Assembly (NCBI GenBank): GCA_050084985.1
Contig: JBITNC010000001.1
Location: 53,134,001 to 53,198,000 of the forward strand
Direction of reading: 5' to 3'
From: Nageia nagi
Taxonomy: Eukaryota > Pinophyta
Length of the DNA stretch: 64,000 bases
In this document: one piece after another, positions 22,492 to 33,609 of the stretch
Numbering within the stretch: the stretch's first letter is position 1
How the letters are laid out: every line of letters begins with the position of its first letter
Notes under the pieces: generated by a model
What the model was told of the DNA's origin: nothing
Databases searched by the model: none
The model's input: only the letters and a program-made list of their open reading frames with translations
Position numbers and translations under genes: made by a program

Positions 22492-23215
22492 CAACTATGA
22501 GTGCCCTAAAAGAATCAATTCATAGCATCAATATTGAAAGTGTCAAAATCAAGTCTTTGCATTAACCACTTTGTATTAATTTGAAAAAGAGTTGTGCAAT
22601 GATACATCAATTTGCTACTCTCTTACTTAAGTTCTTTCTTCAAGCTTGAAGTGCTTTGCTTTAGAATGAAGTCCTTACAAAAATGAGACCCTTGGTCTCT
22701 TATATAGTTTTGGAAACCCTAAAAGTGACTTTTGAAACCCTAGAAATGAGTTTCAAAACCCTAACCCTAATTGCAACACTTAACAACTATTTACAGACTA
22801 ATTGAAAATGCTAATTAAGATTACAGTTGGACTTAGTGGAAATCCAATTGCAACACTTAACAACTATGAGTGCCCTCAAAGAATCAATCCATAACATCAA
22901 TATGAAAAGTGTCAAACTCAAGTCTTTGCATTAACCACTTTGTATTAATTTGAAAAAGAGTTGTGCAAGGATACATCAATTTGCTACTCTCTTAAGTTCT
23001 TTCTTCATGTATGAAGTGCTTTGCTTTAGAATGAAGTCCTTACAAAAATGAGACCCTTGGTCTCTTACTTATAGAGTTTTGGAAACCCAAAAAGTGACTT
23101 TTGAAACCCTAGAAATGAGTTTCAAAACTCTAACCCTAATTGCAACACTTAACAACTATTTACAGACTAATTGAAAATGCTAATTAAGATTACAATTTGA
23201 CTTAGTGGAAATCCA
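22492..23215 (-). repeat. Tandem 369-bp LTR-like duplication
   Basis: Two direct copies (22492-22860 and 22861-23215, landmark CAACTATGAGTGCCCT). On the minus strand each has a TATA-like ACTATATAAGAGACC or a diverged version, then AAGGGTCTCATTTTTGTAAG. They sit just downstream (minus strand) of the pol-less ORF copy at 23273-24561, the position of a 3' LTR. ACCCTAACCCTAA in each copy is two units only. Confidence 0.6.
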
Positions 23216-23272
23216 CTAAGTTGGCCAAATATTTGGCATACATATCAAAAACTTGCCAAAATAGACCCTTTC

Positions 23273-24561
23273 CTATTCTGGCGATTGTGGGAAGATGACT
23301 TGCACGTTTGTGGCATTTTTGGCTCCAAAGTCATCTCTCATGAACGCTTCTACATTTTTGATGGCATGATGGATTGTTTGGAGGGCTCCTTTGTTTGATA
23401 GCAGGTGCTCCAGGATGGCCTTATTGGTTTTGAACATTTCCTTGCACCAATCGACCAATCACATCCCTCTTGTCATCTATTTTCCTGTCTTCAGGCTATG
23501 TAAATCCTTAGAACACAGCTGCTCTGCAATAGTGTTGTGGATCATTGTCATCACTGTCATATACTCCTTAATGTTGTCGCTTTCCTCAAACAAGGGTACC
23601 TGGAATTCATATTCCCTTGCCTATGCACTGATGATGGCTTTGAGTTGAGTTCTGGTGTATGTGAAGTCGGTGGACTTGGCTTTGATGTAGAATAGATAAT
23701 CATATAGTTGGAACCAATCCATACAAAAATCTAGCATGAAAGGATGATTGGTTGCCCTTCTTCGTAGGTCGAGCATTGTAGGGTACCCACTCTTCCACCT
23801 TATGATCAATTGGTCTATTTTCTCCGCCTGAGAATGCGATCCCTCTTCTTCAATATAAAAGTTTACCATGCTTGAGTGGAGTGCTTTGATAGCCTCGATA
23901 AGGTCCTTGGTCCATCCTTGCTTCAGAGCGGTGATTCCAGTATTCAAGTCGGCTTGCTTTTTGATGTCTTCAACAGTCAAATTAGCAGCCCTGACTTTCA
24001 TTTCCCGGATCTTTAACTTTAATAACGTACCGGATTCCCTCAATGCCCGTGATTTGTGATGGTGCTGTGCTCCATTCCCAATGGGCCAACAATCTCCGTA
24101 GGGGTCTCTTCTGTCTCGACAGTGAGGGCAAACTTTCCGGTACCAACCTTGTTTTTCCTTGAGTAGAGCTTGTCCTTGTAGGTGACTTTTCCTACAGTGG
24201 TGATGAGAGTAACAATCTGTTGAAGTTCCTCATTTTCATTTTCGGAATCTTCTCCTTTGGAGGGATGATTTGAACTTAAATTGGCCATCATTGCAACCAT
24301 GTCGAAGCAGGGTTCCATAGCTTGTTTTCCGTAGGGAACCATCTCTCTATCCTCGATGATCTCGACGTCATGCTCTACTTGTCTTCTTTTTCTTCTCTGT
24401 TCTTCATTTTCTCTTTCATCCTCTTGATTTCCATCATCTCCCCTTGAAGATGATGCCATTGTCTTGGGTCTTGAAGTACCCTTCTGTGCTGATGTTGTTG
24501 TAGTCCTCCGAGATAATTTTTGGAAGTTTGTGTTGACCAAATTGCACAAATGATAGGTCAA
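23273..24561 (-). pseudogene. Pol-less retroelement ORF family, copy A
   Basis: Minus-strand frames in order: MASSSRGDDGNQEDERENEE (acidic/basic N-terminus), ENEELQQIVTLITTVGKVTY, ETPTEIVGPLGMEHSTI, then after a frame change LKIREMKVRAANLTVEDIKK and FCMDWFQLYDYLFYI. The end contains KDLHSLKTGK and HAIKNVEAFMRDDFGA. The VGP-GLEH, KD-LK(T/A)G and V/M-(E/A)AF(M/L) blocks recur in the same order in copies B (36301-39330) and C (43228-48563). There is no zinc knuckle, protease, RT or integrase. I do not recognise the family; it resembles a gag-like ORF of a non-autonomous LTR element. Confidence 0.55.
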
Positions 24562-24637
24562 AATGGTGTAGAATCACACCACCTATCTTATGGAGGCAAA
24601 AATTGTAGTTTTGGGCACTTTTAGGGACCAAGGAGGC

Positions 24638-25760
24638 TAGGTGCAGGTTTTAGGAGTTTAGGCAGGTTTTGAAAAAATGAAAAAAATGGGGAAGTCTTGC
24701 AAAACCAATGCCTACCTTTAAGGGGGTCAAAAATTGGTTTTTGAACAAATTTGCAAGAGGCAAAGATTCTTACATTTGGATTTTACACCCTACCTTTCTT
24801 TCCAGTTTTGATTTTGAGATTTTTGAAAAAATTTGGAAAAGTTTAAAGCTCTCCCATTGGCTGATCCAAATTTTGGGATTTTGAAGGAGTAGGTCCACTT
24901 TTTTTCAAAAACTTAAAACATGAATGAGATGCAAAATTGGATTCCCCATGTTCCTAGGATCAAAAATTTTGAATTTTGAGCAAAATTGGGCCCTTGAGTG
25001 CTAGGCGCAGGTTTTGAGGGTCTTGGCATGTTTTAGAAAATTTGGAAATTGATGGAAACAAGCCAAAACTGCTGCCTAGCTTTTTGAAGGGGTAAAATTG
25101 ATTTTTTGGCAACATTGCAAGAGGCAATGTTGATCTCCTTTGAATTTTGCACCCTACCTCACTCTCCTTTTTGATTTGACCAATTTTAGAAAATTTTGAG
25201 AAAATTTGGAGCCCTCTCATTGGCCAATCGAATTTTGATGATTTGAGGAAGTAGATCTCATTTTTTTGGAAAACTCAAATCATCAAACTTGTGTGAAATC
25301 CCATCCTACACCCCATCAAGTTCAAAATTTTCAATTTTTTTCAAATTTGGGGCACAAGAAGGGTAGGCGCAGGTTTTGAGGCTTTTGGGGTGTTTTGGAA
25401 AATTGAGAAAAAGAGGGAAAACACCTAAAACTAGCACCTACCTCTAGGAGGGGCAAAAATTGCTCAATTTCGAAAATTCCAAGAGGAAAGGTGCCTAATT
25501 TTTGATTTGCCACCCTACCTCACTCTTAGATTTTCATTTTGACACTTTTGGAATTTTAGAAAACTTGGAGCATTCTCATTGGCTGTCCTTTTGCTCATTT
25601 TTCTGTTTTTCTCACTTTTAGTGGAGCAAAACTTGTCAAAATTACGAACTTGAAAGACCAATTTGATGTAGAATCGCGATCCCCACGCTCTTGAGCTGAA
25701 AAAATTACCATTTCGGATCAATCTGGGCCTTCCAAAAGGTAGGCACAGGTTTTGAAGAGA
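24638..25760. repeat. ~363-bp tandem array
   Basis: Landmark TAGG(T/C)(G/A)CAGGTTTT at 24638, 25002, 25364 and 25741, spacings 364, 362 and 377 bp. Within each unit CTACC(T)..., GCAAGAGG(C/A)AA and CATTGGC(T/C) recur in order. The period is twice the 182 bp of the array at 655-2200. The landmark is the reverse complement of that array's AAACCTGC(A/G)CCTAG, so the two arrays appear related but inverted. Confidence 0.65.
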
Positions 25761-25879
25761 ATAGGCCATTTTTCAAAATTAGACTAAGTGAAGGAAAACT
25801 TGCAAAACTCCCCCCTAACTTTTCGGGTGTCGAAGCTTGAGTTTTTTTTGAAATTTTCAAGAGTAGAGTGGCCTTAATT

Positions 25880-26830
25880 TGTCATTTGGCACAACACCTC
25901 TCGGATTTTCATTCTGAACACTTGGAAAAAAACTCACTTTTCAGGCTCAATCCAAAACTTTTTGGGCTCCAAAACGCTCATTTTCTGATTTTACTTCTTA
26001 AGGATGCTCAAACTTGCTTTCCTCATTCATTCCGGGTTATATTGCACATTCCCAACCTTTCCCATCTTTTACAGGTCCAAAAGGTGCATTTCCGTCATTT
26101 TTGGCATTTTGAGCTCAAAGTCTACATTTTCGGCCTTTTCGGAGTCAAGATATGCCAAAACGACAATTTCCGGTTACTTTCAGCTCAAATTTGTAATTTT
26201 TGTCATTCTCGAGCTTTCCATGTTCAAATTGTGAAAAAATGCACATTTTTATATACTAACCACTTTCGGGCTCAAAATTGACCAAAACGCACTCTTCCAT
26301 GCTACTGACCATTTTCTGGTTCTCCAAGCTCAAAATTGACAAAACACGCTTTTTTGGCTGTAGATGCCCTTTTTGAGCTCAATTTGTACAAAAACATGCA
26401 TTTTCATCATCTTAACAGTATCCACTACTCCCAAGTTCGAACTCGACGAAAAATGCACCTTTTGTCGTCTTGGTACCTTTATTGCTCAAACTTGCCAAAA
26501 CGACACCTTTTCTGCCTTGGTGGCCATTCGCTCAAAACTCCACTATCTGGTTGCTGTCATTATCCACAACTCCATCCTGTGAGGTGTCGCTTGAAATTGG
26601 GCCCTAACTTGGCTGCTGGCTAAGCCGAACTCTCTTCATGACTTCAGGGCATGCTCGTGCAGTGTTTGATCATCTGGCCGTTTTGGATCTTCATACCGGT
26701 TGTAAGTTGATCATGCCCAGGCAATGTTGCTCATTGCCTTTGCAAAAATTGGATCCCCAAAATGCTGCATCTTGGGGTGTGTTGTGGAGCACAACACATA
26801 TAAAGGTGAAATATGTTAAGCAAAAAACTT
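25880..26830. repeat. CTCAAAC/CATTTTCG repeat block, second copy
   Basis: Same modules and same end (GGATCCCCAAAATGC ... TTGGGGTGTGTTGTG) as 2230-3150, in the same orientation, with many substitutions. CGGGCTCAAAATTGACCAAAA is shared nearly exactly. Non-coding. Confidence 0.7.
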
Positions 26831-27358
26831 AAAGTGGCAGATATCTGTACTCCTGAACATAAAAAGATATTGTATAAAAAGAATAACAATTAACCAATTG
26901 ACAAACTGTCAATAACTTGAAGATTCAAAGATGGAGAATGTATTGGGTTTTGAAAACCCTGTAGTTGGAAAGCAATATTAAGAATTAATAACTTCTTTTT
27001 TCTGACATATATCTCACCTCTGTACAAAGAATCAATCAGTAGTCTTTTCTCTGGATACTTTCTAGGACATAATGGGAGTAATGTATAACTTCGTTAAGTG
27101 ATACACATCGGCATCAGTTGTGGAATTAACTTCTCTGTTCTCATATAATAGTAACAACAAAGTTTGTATTAACAGAATAAGTGCACATGAAACAAAAGAA
27201 AATTTCAATGCAAAATCAATTTTTTTAATTGATTGCTATCTAGATGAATGACAAATTATTGTTTTGCAATAACACATTCTCGCCCACTGCCTTTTACTTT
27301 TTAAAGATGTAAACAGGGAATGCAGATTTCTAATAAGTATGTTTTTATGCTGTTGCAG

Positions 27359-27575
27359 ATAAGTCGAGGTTCATCTTATACTGTTGGTGTTGAAATAGTG
27401 ATTCTTGGATGTAAGAGCTCCTTTTTGGGAGGCCTGTACTGCAATAATACAGTCAATTTTCTTACATGTCCTCGGGCTGAACTCCATGACCATTCAAGGC
27501 AGTTGTATGAAAATCCTCCAAATGGGAGGGAACTTAAGCAGATTGAAGATTTTTATCCTCTAGGAAGAGATATTG
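27359..27575 (+). CDS. TMEM8/PGAP6-like protein, exon b
   Basis: Acceptor TGTTGCAG precedes 27359. The translation starts ISRGSSYTVGVEIVILGC and continues GGLYCNNTVNFLTCPRAEL, matching the cysteine-bearing segment that follows QSKM in plant TMEM8-like proteins. The frame stays open to a TAG at 27746, but the downstream homologous sequence is in another frame. The end at 27575 is my best proposal (donor ATTG|GTAAAC); otherwise the exon runs on and carries a one-base deletion near 27710-27730. Predicted extracellular or luminal. Confidence 0.75.
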
Positions 27576-27724
27576 GTAAACAAATTGAGCACATCGGTGG
27601 AAATTGCTTGTTGGGATGCAAAGAACATGGTGGTAGGGAAAAGAGTAAAAGAAAATCTTTTTTTGGTGATAGAAAAAATAGTGAAAGAGTATCTGTTTCT
27701 GGTGATAGAAGTGGGATTGGAAAG
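27576..27724 (+). other. Proposed small intron (149 bp)
   Basis: GTAAAC...GGAAAG. Its length leaves remainder 2 modulo 3, as needed to move from the frame of exon b to that of exon c, and the split codon becomes GAG. The acceptor lacks a good pyrimidine tract and the interval is open in two frames, so a one-base indel is the alternative. Confidence 0.4.
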
Positions 27725-28224
27725 AGTATCGCTTGTCAGAGTCTGTAGAACATGAATTAGTATGTTCAAACTCTCAAGGGAAAGAATGCATAAAAAGTGG
27801 GGAATGGAAGTTCTTTGCCTTACAAGTTGTAGATACTAGTTCACAGTTGGAAATTATGGTTGAATATGAGAACCTCAACCTTTCTACTAGCAAAACAGAT
27901 AACACAAATAATGGTGCAAATGTTACCATAAACCAGACAGAAATAGAAGCAACAATTTATGTCAGACACAATGCATTGCCTCAAAAGGCATCATATGAGT
28001 ATTCGTTATCTGTAGGACAGTCTGCCTTAAACATCCAGTTTCCAAAGCTTGGCTGGTGGTATATAGGTGCTTATTTTTCAAAAGGATCAAAAACAGCAAC
28101 ACATAAAGAAGAAGATCAGGAGAAACATGATGCAACACTTTGCTTTGTATTGACATGGAGAATATATGCTTGCAGCTTTGGAAAGTCTGGTGACGGTTGC
28201 AGATGGAATGTCGATACACTTAAG
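27725..28224 (+). CDS. TMEM8/PGAP6-like protein, exon c
   Basis: Frame from LSESVEHELVCSNSQGKECI to the donor CTTAAG|GTAGGA at 28225. Conserved features are GEWKFFALQVVDTSSQLEIM, a run of N-glycosylation sites (NLST, NVTI, NQTE), FPKLGWWYIGAYF and LTWRIYACSFGKSGDGC. This order (EF/W-K-Y-LEV, YSLSV, P-K-G-WYI, cysteine pair) is that of the extracellular domain of plant TMEM8-like proteins. It ends in phase 0 with DTLK. The TTG at 27733 is an internal codon, not a start. Confidence 0.85.
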
Positions 28225-28737
28225 GTAGGAAAGGCTTGAGTTTTCCTATTTTGCATGAGTAATCTTGTTTGTGACTTATTCAAATTTCAAATGATTCTTG
28301 TAAGTACAAAATATGGTTTTTATTTCCATAAAGGATTCTGAATTTTTATTATTATTTTTCTAATCCTGTTTTAGCTTCATTACTAAGCTGGATCACTGAA
28401 CAGCGAAAACAATTCATGTAATTTCTATTTAAGTAGAAGATCAGTTTTTTAAATTCAGGAAAATGTTACAAATTTATATTTTTTGCCATGCTGGATTGGT
28501 TTATATTTGAAGGAATTAGAGGACTCCAACTTTGTATGCTGTTTGCCTTTATTGATTGCATTTTTTCTGTTATTAATGAATCTTCTTATGGAAATTTATG
28601 TGTGTTATGTGCTGATTTTCAAAGTTGAGGTTTCATTACTTTGGTTTTGAATCATCTTGATGAGATTGTGAAATAGTGATTTTTATTCTGTAAAACATGA
28701 TCATCATTAATTTCCTGTATAATACTTTTTGTTTCAG

Positions 28738-29276
28738 AGAGTTAAACAGGTAGGAGCAAATCTACATTTTGAGTCTCATTATCTGCCAACCAACCAAGAA
28801 GAAACTATCAAGTCTGAAGGTTTTACATTAGAGTCATTTTTTGGCAACTCTTCTGAAGTAGCCAGTCAAGATGAATGGACCTTTTTCCTTTTTGAAGTCC
28901 CTCATGGTGCAGCTGGAGGAGTCATAAATGTCGAAATTAAATCATACTCTTCACTGTCATTTGATATATATGCCAGATTTGGTGGCTTACCAACACTTCA
29001 TTTTTGGGATTTCCATACAAATGTTTCTGATACTACTGAAAGTTCCATGTTAGCAACTATGAAAGATGCAAATAAGCGGAGCAAGATGTTTTTGAATATT
29101 ATCTACCCACAGGAGGGCATATGGTGTTTAGGACTACAGCGCCACTCAGATCAAAATCTCAAACTGGATAATCATGAAGTTACAATGTCCATATCATTGC
29201 AGAGCTGTCCCAATCATTGTTCCAAACATGGGACCTGCCATAGTAAATATGAAGAAAGTGGACTGACCTCATTCAG
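28738..29276 (+). CDS. TMEM8/PGAP6-like protein, exon d (with the start of the EGF-like module)
   Basis: Acceptor TTTGTTTCAG and donor TTCAG|GTTTAA. The protein includes FESHYLPTNQEET, DEWTFFLFEVPHGAAGGVIN, FDIYARFGGLPTLHFWDF, YPQEGIWCLGLQRH and SLQSCPNHCSKHGTCHSKY. The last segment is the first half of an EGF-like domain (C-x3-C-x5-C). The exon has 539 bases, so it ends two bases into a serine codon completed by exon e. No internal stops or frameshifts. The N-side intron is 513 bp, the C-side intron 205 bp. Confidence 0.9.
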
Positions 29277-29481
29277 GTTTAAAACATTATTGTAGAAAAA
29301 AATATTGTTTCCATTTCAATATTTTTTTTTACTATCTCCACAGTCATCCATGCACGTCTAAGCAGTTCAAAACTTCAATCAATTGTATTATAAACCTTTA
29401 AAATATGATGTTGAAATTTTTATGTTTATTTGTTCCCATACTTTTGCTCGTATTGAAATTTGATTTTTATTTTCTTGACAG

Positions 29482-29546
29482 TTATTGTTACTGTGACCGG
29501 ACTCATGGAGGTTTTGATTGTTCTATAGAACTCATCTCTCGTAAAG
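29482..29546 (+). CDS. TMEM8/PGAP6-like protein, exon e (end of EGF-like module)
   Basis: 65 bases between TTCTTGACAG and AAAG|GTAACT. Reads YCYCDRTHGGFDCSIELISR, supplying cysteines 4-6 (C-x-C-x8-C) of the EGF-like domain begun in exon d. It enters in phase 2 and leaves in phase 1, which fits exon f exactly. Confidence 0.9.
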
Positions 29547-30270
29547 GTAACTCTCTCTGAATATTGTTTATACAATGCACTGGTAAACATAGCTCTATGG
29601 ATCTATTTACCGCACAAACATCATGCATGCCACATGAATGGCATCAAAATACATCTCAACTTTAATGCATAGTATCTCCTTATAAGATCTCTCAATAAAC
29701 AGAAGTCAAGTGTCCTAAGTGAGAATATTTTCCACATCAGTAGACTGGAAAGTTTGCAGAATAATCATTAATTGTCAGCATGTCACCCGTTTGGTCAATG
29801 CATATATGTTGGGCAGGATGCTTGGCCTTGAAGAAGGAATAGATGTAGAAAATGTTTTCTCTACTTTTTTTTTGTTCTGCTTTATTCTTTTTACTAAAAT
29901 ACTTTTGAAGGGGAATTTATAGTTGTAGATCTTGTGTTATGATTAATTCTTGTTGTATAATCTCAAAAATGCTCTTGGTGAACCACCTTTTGGTTTTTTC
30001 ATTTTCCTATGAAATTTTTTGTTAGAAAGGTGTAAATTGATTTTTGACAATCAACGACATCAGCCAAATGGCTCACCTGTTTGGCTGTGTCTTTACCACT
30101 ATATATTACAACATCTTCTTCTAGGACATTGTCTTCCTTTCCTTAAATGTCTTCCGTTCCTTAATGTACATAGAAACATTTAGGGTTGTTTCCACTTCCA
30201 ATTTTACCAAAATGAGCTTCTATTTATAATTTTATACTAAAGTATCTTATTTTGTTATGACAAATTTACA

Positions 30271-30739
30271 TGTTGATATTCTATGACTTGAGAAGTATTC
30301 TACTTTTATTGATTTGAAAAACGAAATCACTACATATATAGGTTTTTGATAAACTCAGAAATAGACTGTGCTAAATATAAAGTCAAGTTGCATGATCACA
30401 ACTTGTTACAATCAATCCATAAAACAAACTAAAACATTCTAAATCTACCCTATCATGCTAGAAGACAACTGGGCAAAACTAGCACCAAAATAGCAACAAC
30501 TAATCTAAACTGGGAGCAAAAATAGCAGTCTTGCACATGCCAAATATAACCCATCAGGCTCTATTTTTAGGTGCACTATGCCTGGTGCTTGGCGCACTAC
30601 GCTTGGTGACTAAGGTTCATTGCGCCTGGAGCTAGGCGCATTGCATTAGGTTGCTAGGCGCATTGTGCCTGTGAACAGAGAGCTGAAAAACACAGGAAAC
30701 TCAGTCCTGGACCTCAAGCAGGGAGATAAGTTTCCAACA
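30271..30739 (-). repeat. Copia 3' LTR
   Basis: On the minus strand it starts TGTTGGAAACTTATC right after a purine tract (AAAGGGGAAAA) and ends AATATCAACA, with 5-bp inverted ends TGTTG/CAACA. It contains TTTATATTTAG and an AATAAAAG poly(A)-like signal. A ~34-bp repeat with GGCGCA(T/C)T(G/A) cores occupies 30560-30665. The 5' LTR is absent. Confidence 0.65.
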
Positions 30740-31004
30740 TTTTCCCCTTTGATGCTGAGGGGACTCACTAACAGGCACCTTAGCTTTAGAAACTAAGTTT
30801 TAACAACTCCTTTGGTGAAGATATCTGCAATCTTGTCTAAGATGTTGCAATGTTTCAATTTGATGATGTCCTTCTCCACCATATTCTAATGAAGTGATAT
30901 TTCATGTCGAAATGCTTGGATCTATTATGGTGGATTGGATTATGTGCCAATTGGATGACACTCTGGTTGTCACTTAACAAAATAGTAGAACCACTTTGCT
31001 CTCA

Positions 31005-31889
31005 TTAAGTTCCTCCAGAACTTTCCTCAACCACAATGCTTGAGCACGAGCATTGTGATTGCAATATACTCCATCTCAGGAGATGAAAGAGCAATAGTGG
31101 TTTGCTTCTTTGAACTCCATTAGATGAGTTCTGAACCAAGACTAAATCATTGTCCGAATGCGGATTTTCTATCATCCAAGTTACTCCCCCAATCAGAGTC
31201 ACTATATCCACAAGTTTTATCTCATCATGCTTGTAGTGGTGTATGCCAAAATCTAATATGCCCTTGACATACCTCATAATCCTTTTGGTTGCTTTCATGT
31301 GATCTTCAGTAGGGTCACTCATGTACCTTGAGACAAGTGAGACAACATGGGCAATATCTGGCCTAGTATTGGTGAGAAACATCAAGCTCCCAACTAAGCT
31401 TTTAAATGTGATTACATCAACCTATGTTGTTCCATCATCTTTACATAATAGCTTGCCATGAGCTATTTTAGTTGGTAGTGGTTGGCATTCATACATACCA
31501 TACTTCTTTAACATTTCATTAGATATTTGGATTTACAAATGAAGATCTCATCATTACCTTGAGTTACCTCCATGCCAAGGAAGTAGTGCATCAGTCCTAG
31601 ATCCTTCATCTCAAATTTTTGCATCATAGAGGCCTTGAAATCATCATTCAAATGTGCACAACTGCCCATATAGATCAGATCATCCACATACAAATACACA
31701 AGTAAGATGTCTTCACCTTTCTTTATGATGTAGAGAGTGGGCTTACTCTTGCTCCTTATGAAACCATATTGATGGAAGTAACCATCAATCCTTGGATACC
31801 AAGCTCTTGGAGCTTGCTTGAGGCCATAGAGCACCTTCTTTAACTTGTACACAAGATTTTCACTCCCTTTAACTCAAAGCCTTGAGGTT
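31005..31889 (-). pseudogene. Copia RT C-terminal half and RNase H
   Basis: Reads KKVLYGLKQAPRAWYPRID, then the catalytic YVDDLIYMGS (family YVDD), MKDLGLMHYFLGMEV, and for RNase H the segments TRPDIAHVVSLVSRYMSDP, KATKRIMRYVKGI and FGIHHYK. Frame breaks occur at about 31500 and after 31200. The right end (VQQPQGFELKG) is where the hAT element cut the gene. Confidence 0.88.
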
Positions 31890-32385
31890 GTTGCACACAT
31901 AGTTGTAAAAATCAAATCGGAATCGGGTAAAATCGGAGTCGGCCAAGTAAACGATCCGATTCAAATCGGATTTGATTTTTTCAAAAAAGTGTTTATCTGA
32001 TTTTTTTTTATTCCTATTCGTGATTTTTTAGACAAAAAAATTGGAAATAATCGACCAACAATTTTTCAGGAGTAAATCCGATTTTTTCTGATTTTTTGGC
32101 CGATTCGATTATGAAAAAAATCATTTTTCCCGATTAAAAAATCGTTTGGTCTTCTTGGGCGGGGTAGAGGGGTTTAAGTCACCAAAAAACTCAATCATTT
32201 CATTTTGTTTTGCATTATAGAGCTAAGAGGAGCTGAACTAACACCATTTTCAACAAGTTTGAAGAGATTCCAAGTAAGTTTCCAACTTTCCAATGCTTTG
32301 TGAGTTTTGATGGGTATTTTTTATTTTCTCTCCAAGCTTCAGCTATTTGTTTTTTTATTTTTTGTTTGTTTTTTGCAGTGCAAGT

Positions 32386-32583
32386 ATGAGTTCTCCAGGC
32401 CGTAGGAAAGATAGGACAGATGTTGCTTGGCCCTATGTCATAGAGACTGAAACAACAGGCACTCTTATTTGCAATTTTTGTAGGGAACCTATTGGTGGAG
32501 GTATTTACAGAATGAAATTTCACTTAGCAACACTGGTTGGGAATAATATTAGACCTTGCCCTAAGGTGGATCAAGATGTCTAG
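32386..32583 (+). pseudogene. hAT transposase N-terminus, BED zinc finger
   Basis: 65 codons starting MSSPGRRKDRTDVAWPYVI, then ICNFCREPIGGGIYRMKFHLA and CPKVDQDV before a TAG. The C-x2-C...H pattern with GGIYRMKFHL is the BED DNA-binding finger of plant hAT transposases. Past the stop, KSEIARVFPPTRPPPPLG continues in nearby frames. Confidence 0.8.
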
Positions 32584-32763
32584 AGGAAATGGTTGCCGTC
32601 ATAGAAGTCAAGGCAGCAGAGAAGCAGGCAAAGAAAAGAACTAAAATCAGAAATTGCTAGAGTGTTTCCACCAACTCGCCCTCCACCTCCACTTGGAGCA
32701 CTTTTGAGCAAATTCATTCAAAGAAGCGCAATAGGCTCACCCATGAGCGTTGAATGATTTGGT

Positions 32764-32928
32764 TTTTATGCATTACAACCTTCGCCTTCGTTATAGACAA
32801 ATTGAAGGAACAAGTAATGACGCAATAGAGTTGGATGAGATTGATGCAAGTGATGTGTGGGCTTCATGGTTGAAGGATGTGCCAGAAGACGTTAGAGATT
32901 TTGATTTCAATTTTCAACTTATAGATTA
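32764..32928 (+). pseudogene. hAT transposase C-terminal tail
   Basis: Frame reads MHYNLRLRYRQIEG then DASDVWASWLKDVPEDVRDF. HYNLRLR is the conserved end of the hAT dimerisation region. The DDE core and most of the dimerisation domain are absent upstream. Confidence 0.7.
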
Positions 32929-33609
32929 GCTATTGAATTTGATTTTGAATATATTTTATCAGCTTTTGATGGGCAATGCATTTTGATTTGATAGCCTCAA
33001 GATTTTGATTTCACCTTTGAAGAGTATCAAAGGATGGAAGAGCAAGCTGTTGCAATGGAGAGGAAACTGAAAGGGTGGCAACGGAAGCAGAAAGGGCCCA
33101 AGGGGGTACATTAGCAACAGGACCATCACATAGAGGAGATGCTCTTGAAGATGATATTGATGATGATGAATGTCTAATAACAACTAGGTCTAGGGTTGCA
33201 AAAGAGAGATTTTGAAAGGCAAAACATGGATGATAGCTCATAGCAATGTTGTAGTAGCAGTCACTAGATGAATGTTTTGAATTTTGTGATTCAGATTTTG
33301 TTATGTCACATTGAAAATCTTTAATGTTTTTGATCCTTGACACTTGCATCGATATGTAATATTGAACTCTACAATTTCATTGAGATGCAATGTTGGATAT
33401 TTTATGTGTTATTTTATATGGAATGTTGTCTATTTGATGTGCAATAATCAGATTTAACTAAAATGATTTGTTTTATATCAAATAGGAGAAATTCCTTCAT
33501 TTTTTCTCCATGCCGATTTGATCCGATTTTATCTGATTTTTCAAAAAATCAGAATCCAACAACCAAACGATTCCGATTCGATTATGATTTTTTTAACTAT
33601 GGTTGCACA

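Larger units (their letters stand above)
4217..27358 (+). other. Giant intron (23,142 bp) of the TMEM8-like gene
   Basis: Starts at donor ATG|GTATGT and ends at acceptor TGTTGCAG|ATA. It is filled with transposable elements in both orientations, listed separately. I see nothing recognisable in 4741-5540, 21523-22430 or 26831-27358 beyond A/T-rich intron-like sequence. The sense-oriented elements contain their own TATA and poly(A) signals, which the host transcript must pass through. Confidence 0.75.
31898..33601 (+). mobile_element. Internally deleted hAT DNA transposon
   Basis: 1,704 bp with ~29-bp imperfect terminal inverted repeats beginning CATAGTT...AAAAATCA and perfect 8-bp target duplications GTTGCACA (31890-31897 and 33602-33609), the hAT signature. 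AATCGGA/TCCGATTT motifs are repeated in both subterminal regions. It keeps the transposase N-terminal BED finger and C-terminal tail but only ~180 bp between them, so the catalytic core is gone and it would need a helper transposase. Confidence 0.9.

Noticed and set aside
27733-28239. Separate 168-codon gene starting at 27733
   Set aside because: The first codon is TTG, the sequence continues a conserved domain from exon b, and the last four codons run into a GT donor; it is an exon.
29719-29922. 67-codon ORF in the second giant intron
   Set aside because: No family match and lies in A/T-rich intron directly after the donor.
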